From NCBI GenBank assembly GCA_029339195.1, contig JAPTJF010000244.1, positions 26,295-90,294 on the forward strand: a stretch of DNA of 64,000 bases. Reading direction: 5' to 3'. The translations under genes and the position numbers were made by a program. Below are positions 45,001-56,035 of this stretch, piece after piece (positions within the stretch are counted from its first letter, which is position 1; each line of letters starts with the position of its first letter). The notes beneath the pieces are model-generated. The model had not been told where the DNA came from, ran no database searches, and saw only the letters and a program-made list of their open reading frames with translations. This DNA comes from Micractinium sp. NFX-FRZ. Lineage: Eukaryota; Chlorophyta; Trebouxiophyceae; Chlorellales; Chlorellaceae.

Positions 45001-48000
45001 CGTGGGTTGCTGCTTGGTGGTGCGTTTGGTGAGAGACGTGTCGTGTTGAAGCGACCATGCATGCCCTGGTGTTTGAAGTCCCAGACCCCTGCCAGAGCGC
45101 CTGCTCATCTCCCGCCACCTCCCCTCCACTCGCCCCCCGCAGTCCCTGGGCTGGCAGATCTTCTTTGCCTGCATGATGGCCGTGCTCACCAGCGACACAA
45201 TGCGCTCCGCCCAGGCCGCCCTGCGGTGAGTGGGGGCGCGTGCTTTGGGCGGCCAAGAAGGCCGTGTGCTGTGAACATGTGCCATGTTTACTGCAAATGC
45301 AGCCTGGTGCCAGGAGCAGCGATACCACATGCTGCACCCTCACGCTGGAAACTCTGCAGTGCCGGGGCCTCCTTCTGGCTTCTGTATCAGGCAGTGTGCG
45401 TGCCGGTGACTCAAACTGTCTCACGCCGCAGCTCCTGCTGTCCTGCACCATGCTCTGTCAACTGCCCTCACATTCGCTTCCTTGCCCCCTCCCCCACGGC
45501 CCTTTGCGTCCCTGCAGGGAGGGCACGTTTGGCGTGTTTGAGAAGGACTCTTCCACCGTGTTCTTCGAGGTGCAGACGCAGGTGAGCATTCTGAGGGGGC
45601 GGGCAGGAGGGGAACGGGCAGGCGGGGAGTCCTTTGAGGTGCAGCCGCAGGTGAGCACACGGTGAGGGGAGGCAGGGGGCGGACAGGGGGAGAGTGCTCA
45701 CAAGGGAACTCACAAGGAAGCCAGGGGGGAGACGGGGTGAGCGTGTTCATGGGAACTCACATGTCGGGGCAAGTGGCAGACAGGGAATGTTCGTGGGAGC
45801 TCCAACACAGCATAGATGATGAGGCCTTACCCCCCTGGCCTGCCATCCCTGACCTCAGCTGCCTGCTCTCCCCCTGCTCTGGTACCTCACCTGCCTCCCC
45901 GCAGCTCACCAACCACGTGCTCATGGTGCTGCCGGCGGCCGCCATTGGCATCATCTGCGGCCTCTGCGCCATCCTCTTCACAATCATCAACCTGAAGGTG
46001 AGCGGGAGTGGTATGGTTTGGTCACCTTGCCGCAGGCTTGCCCACTGCTGCCGGCTCCCTGCTTCCTGGCCGTTAAGCACGGCTGCCCTCCGCAGTATAC
46101 GCTCTGCACCCCACGCACACCCCTGGCAGCTGCATCTCATATTTGGCTGCATGCACCTGCACATCTCCTGCCCTGCCCTGTTGATTTACAAGGGCCAGCC
46201 GTCCCATCTGCATGCTCAACCGCTATGCCTCGCTCTTACACCTCATTGCCCCATGCAGGTGGCCCGCGCGCGCAGCGAGTTTTTTAAGGGCAAGCCCGAG
46301 CAGTGGCGCATGGCCGAGCCCTGCCTGCTCATCATCATTTTTGTCACCCTGGGCATGATGCTGCCGCTCTTCTTCCCATGCACGCCCACCGAGGTGGGGC
46401 CCAGGCGGGGGCGGATAGGGCAGGCCTGGGGGCATGGTCTGCAGGGTGGGGCAGGGGCTGGGATCGAGTGCCCATATGGGTGCAGGGCGGTGGGTGTGTG
46501 CATGCTGCGTGCTGGTGCGTGAGAAGATGCCGCTGCCCTGCTGGCCGCACATCTCCCCACACTGGGGTGCACCTGCCCTTGCTGTTGCCTCCTGCAACTA
46601 GGCTGAGATGATACCGGTGTCCTGCTTGCCGGTATTCATGCAGCACTGGGTGCTCCTCCCCTTGCTTGCCACCCCTCCTGCAGTGCGTGATCATCCAAGG
46701 GGAGACGACGCCGCTGTGCCCAGATGGCACGCCCGACCAAATAAAGTGGGTATTTGGACTCCCATTGCTGCGCTGGCCCTGCCTGCCAGCCTCTGCGCTG
46801 TGCCAGCCCATTGCAGGCATGATGCGCTGCCCCTTCTGTGCTCATGCGCTCTGCCTGCTGGCCTGCAGTGGAATCGAGCCTGAGCACGCCTGCCACATGC
46901 CTCCCATCCCTCTGTGCCCTCCCATGTCTCTGCCCCTCCCAGGCGCATCGTGGAGGAAAGCACGGAGCTGTACACCTGCAGCCGCACAGCGCACCACTCG
47001 GGTGCGTGCCCTGCCTGAAAGGCTGCTGCTGGAGGCGCAGCTGGTTGGGAGCACATGGCAGCTGTACCCCGCTTGCACGGCGGGCCTGGAGGCCCAGAAG
47101 CCGTGTTGCCACCCCCCCGCTGCCCCTGGCCCTGCCCTGTCTCATGCGCCTGCCACCCTCAACCCTGGCGCCCCTCCCCACACACACACCCTGCAGAGAT
47201 CCCGCCCGAGTGGGACCCCGACGGGGCGGGCACGCAGCACGGCATCAGCGGCAACATCACCGTGGCCAAGAGCTACAACGAGCTGGCCACGCTGATGAGC
47301 GTCACCGGTGAGGCACTGGTAGCACTTCAAGGTGCCGGGATGCCTTTAGTGTGGTGCAACACGGTGTGCCATGCAAGTACTCTTGTCACGAGCATGGAGT
47401 TGCTGGCTGATGACCATGTATGCCACTCATCACCGCAGGCGAGAACGCTGCACTTCGCCGTGTGTCCGCTTCGGACACCCACCCACCCATCCATCCACCC
47501 ATATGTGGTGTCTCTGCGCTTCTCGTCGTCACCACCTCCCTGCTCCTCCCCTCCCCCCGCAGGCGAGGATGCCATCCGTCACCTGTTCTCCCGGGGCACG
47601 CACCGCGAGTTTGGCTATGCCGCCATCGTGGTCATGCTCATATTCTACTTCCTGGGGGCGGCATGGACGGGTGAGAGAGGGGTGGGGCAGGTTGGTCGGG
47701 CGGCAGTGGTGGTGCCAAGCAAGCTTTTGAGGCTAGTGTCGTTCGTCGTCGTTTTGCGCCTGGCCGTCCCCCGTGGTTGCTCACCCCGCTCACCCCCTGT
47801 CCGCCCACCCTCCGCTGCACCTGTCGCGCTGCAGCCGGCAGCGCCATTGCCAGCGGCGTCTTCGTCCCCATGCTGCTCATCGGCGCCTGCATTGGGCGGC
47901 TGGTGGGCCTGGTGGCCGTGGACATTGCAGCAGCGCATGGCGGGGGGTCGCAGGGGTGAGTGGGGCCTCCTGCATGCCGACAGTTGAGAGCAGCGGATGC

Positions 48001-51000
48001 AATACCAAGTGCAAGACACGCCGGTGGAGCAACTTGCCGTGAACAACCTGTGGCCGCACCGGGCTGCATACGAGTGACTGCCCGCGAACCAGTCCGTGAT
48101 GGTTGGTGGCTTCGCCCATCCCACTGGGCAGATGCATGTTCAACAAGTGTGTCCGCACGCTGCTGCTCAGCTGCTAAAGTTATGTTTCGCGCACCTTACC
48201 CTCCTCCCTGCCTGCCTCCCACCTGACCCGCTCCCCTGCCTCCCCTGCCTCACCCCACCCTGCCCCTGCGCAGCGCGCCGCCGGGCGTCTTCCTGCCGCC
48301 CTCCCCCTGGGCATGGCTGGACCCGGGGGCGTTTGCGCTGATTGGGGCGGGCGCGTTCATGGGGGGAGTGACGCGCATGACGCTGGCCCTGGCCGTCATT
48401 ATGATGGAGGTGAGGCGGAGATCAACATAGGGGTTGATAGTAAGATTGTAGTTATGAGGGTCATTATGATGGAGGTGTGGCGGAGCTGCGCAGCTGGATG
48501 GGGGGTGACAGTGACAGCTGGCAGCGGCGATGGCAAGCATGGCAGTTCAGGGGGCGGCGTGCTGGGTTAACAAGCGCGAGCAGTGGGAAGAAAACGGGAT
48601 GCCAGTGTGGCAGGCGCAGCTCCCGCCCTCCTTTCACACGCATGTATGTCCCAGCCGTCGCCCTTTCCACACGTGCCGTTCTCCCCCGCCCCCACAGATG
48701 TCCAACGACGTGCGCATCCTGCTGCCCGCCATGGTTGCCATCATGCTTGCCAAGTTTGTGGCCGACGCCGCCACGCACTCGCTGTACCACGGCCTGCTGG
48801 AGGTCAAGTGCGTGCCCTTCCTGCCCAAAGACGTGAGTGCGGGGCGCGAGTGGGGGTGCGTTAAGAGTTGGTGGCTGGGTGGGGCAAGGAGGAGGGTAGA
48901 TTTAGTGCGTGCCCTTCCTGCCCAAAGACGTGAGTGGGGGGTGTGAGTGGGGGTGGGGGTGTGTGATTGGGTGGTTTTGCGCCTGGTGGGTGTGGGCCGC
49001 GGAGGGAGGGCACCGGCCCAAGTGCGTGCCTTTCCTGCCGAACGCGCCCGCGTGCTGGAGGTCCTGCTGACCCGCTCCCCTTGCCCAGTGAACACTTCGA
49101 AAGGACCGCACCGCCACCCTGGCACCCTGCAGCCCCATCAGCACCAATGGCTTTAGTCCTGCTGCAGGTGCCTGCTGACCCGCTCCTCTTGCTTTGTGCA
49201 CACAGCTATTGTACCGCCCGCCCGCCCGCCCCTGGCCTTGCAGCCCATCAGCACGATGTCGTTGGATTTGCTGGAGGTGCGGTCGGTGATGCACGCGCCG
49301 GTGGTGACGCTGCGGGAGCAGATGCGGCTGGGGGACATCAGGTGGGGAGGGGAGAAGGAGGCTAACAAGAGGGGACAGTCAGGAACAAGAGGCGGAAAGA
49401 GGGGGCCAGAGGGGAAGAGGGACGGGGTGGAGGCTGGGCCCACACACACCCGGGCGGTAGGATCTCAGCCGGGCACGGCGTGGGTACATGCTGGCAGGTG
49501 CCGCGGATCGCCCTCTGGCCCTCCAAGCTCCACCAGCCCTTGGACTGCGGCGTCTTCTCACACTCCTGTGCACGCATGTCACGTGCCCACAACGAATGCA
49601 GGGATGTGCTGCGGAAGACGCGGCACAACGGCTTCCCGGTGGTGCGGGACACGCCGCAGGTGGGGATGACCCGGACAGCTGGCGTCGGACAGCTGGCGTG
49701 GCAGGCTGGCGTGGCAGGCTGCCGTGGCGGGCTGCACCACATGCGCCTGCCCTCTGATTGCAGGCGCAGGGGCCCTGATGCCCGCGCTTATGAAGTCAGC
49801 GCATGCAATGCTGCCCGCTCTGGCTCATTGAACCGCTCCCGCCCCCGCTTCCCGGCCCGCCTGCCCCAACCCTGCTGCCTGTGCACCACACTACCCCCTC
49901 TCCCCCGCTGCAGGGCAGCATGTGCGGGGGGCTGGGCGTGCGAAACCACCTGCCAAACCTGCATCAGCTTGTTTTGAATCCCCCTACATGCGTGACTCAA
50001 GCCCCACAAAAGTGCCCTCTCTTTCCCCCCCCCCCCGCTGCAGGGCGGCGTGTGCGTGGGGCTGGTGGTGCGGGACCACCTCATGAAGCTGCTGGTGGAG
50101 GCGGTCAAGCGGGGGACGTGTCAGCACCTGGAAGTGCCGTTCAGGTGCGGTGGCGTGTGCCGTTGTAGCACGGCGCAGCACGTGGAACACGTGTCTTGTG
50201 CGCCTCGAGAGCTGTGCTGCTCCTCAAATGTGCCGCGTCTGCCCTGCCGCCCCCGATCTGCTCTCCCCCCCGCCCCCGCCTCCGCCCCCCCGCCCCCCAT
50301 GCCTTGTTGCAGCGACCTCAACCGGCAGTTTGTGGACGCCACTGCCCTGGAAAGCGAGGTGGCGCAACAAATGGCTGTGTTGGAGGTGAGCAAGGCGCTG
50401 CTTTCATCATACAAGGCTGCATTGCCACGTGTGCATGGGAGGCCCTGCTGCCCAGGCCGCGCCGCGCGTGCAGGTGTCACCGGCGCAGCCTGTAGTACTG
50501 CCCTCGCTGCACAGCTGGACACGCCTCTGCTGCTGCTGCTGTTGCATGGTTCTCACATTTCTGCCACACGTCATTTCTGTTCCGTGGCCTGCGTGCTGCC
50601 TGCAGGGCCGCCCCCTGACCCCCTCCCACTTCCCCAACGACCCCACCCTGTGGGACGAGACGCTGGACCTCACACCGTACATCAACACATCGGGTGGGTG
50701 GCGATGTTGAAACCTGGCTGATGTGTGTGTGGTTGGGGCGGAGGCAGTGCACTGACTTTAACAACTGGCCCCTCACCTGCACCTCACCAACACGCTCTGC
50801 CCCCCTTTGCACCATCATGCAGCGGTGCGTGTGGCCGAGTCGTACACGCTAGAGCGCGCCTACCTGCTCTTCTCAACCATGGGGCTGAGGCACCTCACCG
50901 TGGTGGACGAGCACAATCGCGTGCGGGTGGGTACACTATCTTGCTGTGTGCTGCTGTCAACACCGTGTGCAGTGCTGGAATAACAAATATAGAAATTGAA

Positions 51001-51522
51001 CGACGAGATCTTGAGGGAGAACGATTTCTTGAGCTACTTCCATAGCTGCCCCAGCACTGTGTGTTGCTGTCAGTGTATGCCTGGGACACCCCAACAGTGC
51101 TGGATGAGCACCACCCCGTGTGGTGGTGGGTACCATGAAATGCTGTGTGCTGCCCGGTACTGTGTGCTGCGCTGCCCACCACATTGCTGCTGTCAATGTG
51201 TGCCTCAGGGCACCTCGACAACGTGGGCGAGCACAAACCGCCGCGTGCGGGTGCGGCGGGGGCGGGGGCGGGCCCTCACCAACTTGCTTTCTTCACTTCA
51301 AGCCTCACCTCTGCCCTGTCTTGTACCACCACTCTGCAGGGCATGGTGACCCGCAAGGACCTGCTGGGCTTCCGCCTGGACGAGGCGGCCCGCCGGGCGC
51401 GCACGGGAGGCGTGGGCCTGCTGGGCAGCAGCGCCAGCGGCCCCCTCGAGTCGCCGGGCAGGGCGGTCACCCCACGCCTGCCGGGCCTCGTGCCCACGGA
51501 GAACACGCCTGACCGCTTCTAG
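42031..51522 (+). CDS. CLC-family anion channel/exchanger with CBS domains, 25 exons
   Basis: A 973-residue CLC protein. Exons: 42031-42082, 42235-42712, 43178-43285, 43533-43641, 44048-44107, 44294-44473, 44697-44819, 45143-45225, 45518-45581, 45905-45997, 46259-46393, 46684-46745, 46943-47001, 47197-47307, 47563-47670, 47835-47955, 48274-48409, 48698-48832, 49244-49341, 49602-49659, 50044-50144, 50313-50385, 50606-50693, 50823-50926, 51340-51522; all phases close. The canonical GSGIP filter is GAGVA (252-256). The gating Glu is kept in GPEGP (Glu296), the proton Glu in [10 protein letters not shown] (Glu363), and GVFVP is present. C-terminal blocks around [15 protein letters not shown] and [20 protein letters not shown] are two CBS domains. 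The two Glu residues argue for an anion/proton exchanger in an internal membrane. Confidence 0.95.
43617..43750. repeat. Duplicated end of CLC exon 4 and its donor
   Basis: The exon end reading VVNVAPE plus about 20 intronic bases (43617-43661) is repeated almost exactly at 43702-43746. In the second copy the donor GGTGGG has become TTGGG. Confidence 0.9.
48820..49060. repeat. Two copies of the CLC exon 18 end in the following intron
   Basis: KCVPFLPKD plus donor (ending at 48832) recurs at about 48906-48932 with an intact GTGAGT, and more degraded at about 49020-49050 (KCVPFLP). Confidence 0.85.
49905..49975. repeat. Copy of CLC exon 21 start upstream of the true exon
   Basis: A block with acceptor and [18 protein letters not shown] coding potential precedes the true exon at 50044 ([14 protein letters not shown]). 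Both follow a pyrimidine tract and CTGCAG. Confidence 0.85.
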
Positions 51523-52138
51523 GAGCGGGCCGCAGGTGCCTGTGCCGCATGGCTGGTGTACCTGCCTGCCGCTGGGCACGTGTCGCCGCCGCTGTTCTCT
51601 TTTCGCGCCGGCGTTTGCCCGCGCCCCCATTTAGTTGCAGTTCAATCTGCTCGACAGGTCATCAATATCCCTCAGACATGGCCACCCTTCATAAACGCCT
51701 GCGATGATCTCATCCTGTCACGCATAATGTCGCTCACACTGCTGGTCGCCCCTCTCGTCTCTCCTGCTGCTGCCGCTCTGCTTGACTGCTGCTCGCTTGT
51801 TCGCTCCCGCTTTGTGTCCATGCATACGATGTATCCTTCTTTCTCTTCTCCCTCCATGCATTCTTTATTCGTCCCGCAATGGTGTATCATCCAAGCTGTA
51901 CGGAACCTGCCAATGGGCTGTTTGCAGGCGCCAGCAACCGGTCCGCTGAGCTTCAAGGTTGCTAGAGACCTGGCACCCCACGACCCTCACCACATGTCCT
52001 GCCTACGTGCATCTGCTTTGGCGTTGTCATGTTTGCACGCGGCACAGCGATGTCCAATGCGACAAGAGTTTGGGGCGCAGCAGACGGCGCAGCGGCCTCA
52101 GTCCCGCCGGCTCCCCCGCGCCTGGCCACCTTCGATCG
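51523..52138. other. Intergenic, CLC 3' flank and glutaredoxin promoter
   Basis: 616 bp, AT-richer in the middle (about 51620-51900, pyrimidine-rich with TTCTTTCTCTTCTC). No exon is supported. Both genes are on the plus strand. Confidence 0.45.
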
Positions 52139-53524
52139 ATGGCAAGAGTAGACGGGATGGCGACTTTGCGGACCTTCAAGACGAACAAGCGCAAAGGCCC
52201 CAGCGCTGTCACTCGGGGCCTCGCTGCCCTGGCGCTACTGCTGGCGATTGGCGGCCTCTATTGGCTAGCGCTCGGGCACACGCCCAAACCGTCGCAGCCA
52301 GCCAGCGAGGCGCAGCCGCAAGCGCGGTCGGCTGGCGGCGCCGCCACCGACGCGGCGGCAGCGGGCAGCGCAGCCGTTGCAGACGCTGGCGTTCAAGCTG
52401 CAGCGGCGGTAGTAACGCCTGAGGACATTCTGAAAGACACAATTATGCCTGCAATGGAGCGGGCCATCAAGTTTGTTGATGCAGTGCTGAAGGAGTACCG
52501 CGTCGTCATCTTCTCCAAAAGCCACTGGTGGGCAAGGGAGGGGGCGTGCAGGCCTCTGTCTAGGGGGCTTCCAGGCTTGTAGGGGTAACGCAGCCGGCAC
52601 TGGGCATCCCAGAGCCTACACGCCCGCCACTGCAGCCACCTGTGCCAGTCAACAGGGCTGCCGGTCGCCCGGTCCCCGTGGCCCCACCCCGCACCCCGCC
52701 CGTTCATACCTCCCTCCTCCCGTTTTCACCCCCCTGCAGTCCTTACTCAATGAAGGGCAAGGAGATCATGCGGCGCCACCTGGGCGTGGCGCATGTGCAT
52801 GTCGTGGAGCTGGACCAGGAGCCTGCCCGGGCCGTGATGTCCGAGATCCAGGACGAACTCAACCTGCAGACGGTGGGTGGGTGCTGTGCGGCGCGGTGCA
52901 GGCAGCGTGCTGTTTTCCTCCTTGTTTTCATCGCCGTTGCTTGTGGGGAGGGAGTGTGGGATGGACTGCAATTTGGTTGCAAAGGCCCCAGGGTGTGGTG
53001 TTTGAGATTCGGGAAGCTCAACCTGCAGACGGTGGGTGGGCTGGGTGCAGTGGCAAGGTGGCGGGGCGGTGGGGGGCCGGTGCCGAGGGAACGAACTGGC
53101 TGCCCATCCTTGCCATCAACCCCTGCCTGCTTTCTTTCACACGGGCCACCCTGCCCCGTCCCCGCGCCCTCCCTGCCTCTCGTCAACTTCTCCCTAGTCC
53201 CCGCATGCCTTGCACGCGCAGCGTGACGCGCAGCGGATGGCAGTCGCTGGGCGTGCTGCTCATCTCCACCAGCCGTAATGATGTGACATCAAACACCCTC
53301 GCCGCACGCGCCCCTCCCGACTCTTCCCGCCTGCCCCGCCTCCCGACTCGTGTCCTCTCCTGCAGGGCGCGCGCACCGTGCCGCGCATATTTGTGGACGG
53401 TCAGTTCATTGGCGGTGCGGACGACGTGCAGGCCAAGGACCGGTCGGGGGAGCTCACCAAGATGCTGGAGGAGAAGGGACTCAAGGGGCTGCAGGATATC
53501 CTGAATGCCGAGGCCTCATCCTGA
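52139..53524 (+). CDS. Membrane-anchored CPYS glutaredoxin, 3 exons
   Basis: A class I-type glutaredoxin of 226 residues (220 if the second Met at 52157 is used). Exons: 52139-52527, 52740-52872, 53366-53524. A single membrane segment (ALALLLAIGGLYWLAL) near the N-terminus follows a basic stretch, then an Ala/Gln-rich spacer, then the thioredoxin fold. The active site is CPYS in VVIFSKSHCPYSMKGKE, its first Cys codon split by the first intron (TG, then T). The TVPRIFVDGQFIGGADD block supplies the cis-Pro and the glutathione-binding GG. A type II anchor with the domain beyond it resembles secretory-pathway glutaredoxins such as yeast Grx6/7, so a Golgi/ER or plastid location is possible. It would reduce glutathione-mixed disulfides. 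An intronic copy of the exon 2 end lies at about 53018-53040. Confidence 0.9.
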
Positions 53525-54008
53525 TGGCGGGGGCAGGCAGGCACGGCGCGGCAGGGCGGGGCCGCTTGGCCGCTGGCGGGTGCTGGCGGTGCGGCTGGCA
53601 GTCGCGGGCCAACCGGCAGATGATGCAGGTCACGTGGCCGGCTGGGCTGTGCGAGCAGACACCCTGAAAGCGTGCACCCGCCTGTAGTACAGAATGACCC
53701 TCTGCTATGAATATCTGTCAACTCACAGTCCCACCCTGCTCCCTTCAAATAGTGACCTGTGGCAGACTGGGGGTTGACCATACCCTGGCTCATGCGGGTG
53801 CTGGCTGGTGCCAGTTCTGTGTGCCGCGGCGGGCAGGATGTGATCTCTTTTCTGGCAGCACGCTTACATGCTGCTCCCAGCCGGTTCCACACAAACACTC
53901 CACGGCAAGGCCAGCCGCCAAAGGCAGGGCTGCTGGGCGCTGCCGTCCTGCCGCCTGCCGCACTCCGCTGCCTGCATCTTTCAAGCCCTGCCCGCCCTGC
54001 TGGGCACG
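53525..54008. other. Convergent 3' flanks, glutaredoxin and CFAP299
   Basis: 484 bp between convergent stops. No coding or RNA signal is seen. Confidence 0.5.
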
Positions 54009-55809
54009 CTACGTGCGCCGCCCGATGACGTGGTCGAACAGCACCGCCTGCGCATACTCCTCCGTCTGCACCTCGGTGCGGGTGGTGTAGTCGCCTGGGG
54101 AGGGGGCCTCTGGATCCACGATGATGACCTGGCATGAGGTGGCACACAGCACGGATGGCACAGGCATGGAAGAGGTTAGGTTTGCAGTGGAGGGGGCTTG
54201 GGCGAGGAAGCAAGCCGGGAGGGAAGAGGTTGGGCCGGCAGGGCAGGCGCAGCGGGTGAGGCGGGAAGGGCGGCGCATGGGGCGCGGAGCGGGCACTGCA
54301 CCCCTCCACAGGGTGGCACCTCCACGGGGCGCACTGGCAGCCACCCTGCATGCTGCAGCCCACCTTGCGGTCTCGCTTGTTCTTGAAGGCCAGGCCGCTG
54401 GCCGGATCTGCCAGCACCTGCAATGGGGCAGAGGTGCGTGCATTTACACTGATGAACGTGCCCATTGGCTCTTGACACTCAGCCTGAGTGCCCGGGGCGT
54501 GCAACACACGGCAGAGCAAAGGGCGGGCACAGGGAAGAGAAGAGGCACAGCAGAGCAGGGCCCCGGCACTCACATCACAACCCACTGCGCTTGCGGCACC
54601 ATTGCACTAGAGGCAAGCCAACGCTGCTTCCCGTCACCACGATGCTCACCCCCTCTACAAAGAACAGACCCCTGCCACTCGGCTTGCCTCGAAGTTGGGG
54701 CTGGAGGCCGAGTCCAGCCGGTTGGTGGTCCAGTTGAAGCAGGACAGGTCGGTGGGCTGCGGCAGCAGGCGCTGCTGCAGCCCAAACACGGCCGCCATGC
54801 CCGCCTCGTCCGCCGCAAACCGCTGCCCCAGGTCGATGTACCCGCTCACCTCCTGGGGGAGGAAAGATCGTTTCTAAATTGCATGTTCATGATCAGGCTG
54901 GGCAGCAGGCGGCAGGCGTGATTCCACCAAGGGACCACAACACACGCAGCGACGAGGGTCATGGCAGCAAGGTGCCCCCAGCCCGGCCGGCCTCCCTGGC
55001 TTGGGCCTGCACCCACCTGCCCCCGCGCATTCCGGTCGCGCAGGAAGAGGATGGTGGCCAGCATGCCTCGCCGCACGGGCAGCTCGCGGTCGGCCAGCGC
55101 CTGCAGCAGCGGGTGCGCCGACAGGTCCCTGCGGCAGCGACAAGAGTGGCAGCGGCGGCGGCAGGAGACACATATTACGGCAACACCAGACGTGGGGCTG
55201 AGGTGGGTGTGGATTTTCACAACATTATCCAGAATTATACATCAAGTGAACCCTTCCCCCCAGACCCCGCCTATTCTACTGCCTGCAAGCCCCCACCTGT
55301 TGGCACTAAGCAGCCGGCGTGTGCGCGGGTGCTCCAGCGCCTCTCGGTGCGCCGCCAGCCGCTGCTTGCGACCCTCAAACTCCTCCCGCCGCAGCAGCTC
55401 CCCGTTGCCGTGCATGTAACTGCACGAGTGGTGGGTACCGTTGATGTGTCGGAATCATGAGCTTGTGCCCAGGTTGCCTGCAGACGGCATGCTGCCACCA
55501 GCCCGTTGCACCCCAGCCCGCACTCCTCACCCCAGCTCCACCACGCCGCGCGCCAGCTTCGCATCCTGTAGGTATTTCATGTCCGTCTCTGTGACGAAGC
55601 TGGCCAGGTAGTCGTCATAGCTGCGTGCAAGGGAGGGCAAGTGAGGCTGGGGCGGCAGCGGCAGTGGCGGCGGCGGCGGCGGCGGTTCAGCTGGCGGCGG
55701 CGGTAGGGCCCCTGCTCTCCCCGGCGTATCCGCGCCCCCCTCACGTTTTAAATTTGTCCAGCACCTCCTGCTCGGCTGGCGTGAGCCCCAGCTCGCCGGG
55801 CTGCTCCAT
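54009..55809 (-). CDS. CFAP299: Cilia- and flagella-associated protein 299 (CFAP299/C4orf22), 7 exons
   Basis: A 242-residue protein matching the animal and protist CFAP299 family in length and order of motifs. Exons, 5' to 3': 55745-55809, 55531-55620, 55297-55419, 55017-55128, 54688-54852, 54364-54417, 54009-54128; all phases close. Blocks in order are YDDYLASFVTETDMKYLQD, LARGVVELGYMHGNGELLRR, REEFEGRKQRLAAHREALE, ILFLRDRNARGQEVSGYIDL, LLPQPTDLSCFNWTTNRLDS, FKNKRDRKVIIVDPEAPSPG and the end AVLFDHVIGRRT. The family is found in ciliated eukaryotes. Exon 5 ends at a GC donor (GCAAGC): using the next GT would add three residues between NFE and VLADP. The divergent start lies 226 bp from the phosphoesterase gene. 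Confidence 0.92.
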
Positions 55810-56035
55810 TTGGGCGGGTCTCGGAGGCGGTGTCGCAAGGCCTGACTGTCAAGCGGCGATCCCCAGCAATTGAATTGGGTACGCAAAATGCCGGGCACTG
55901 GATGGAATTGCGGTCAAGGCTCAGAACACTGTCAGCTTATGCCAGCTACGCCGAGAGCCGCTAGGGAAGAACCCTTCCTTGCGCTCATTGCGCGCCTGAC
56001 GAGTGTAGTGATCAATATTATACTGCGCCCAGGCC
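55810..56035. promoter_or_regulatory. 226-bp divergent promoter, CFAP299 and phosphoesterase
   Basis: The tightest divergent pair in the window. An AT-rich stretch (about 56009-56023, with ATATTATACT) lies 15-25 bp before the plus-strand ATG and could be a TATA-like or initiator region. No other element is clear. Confidence 0.5.
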
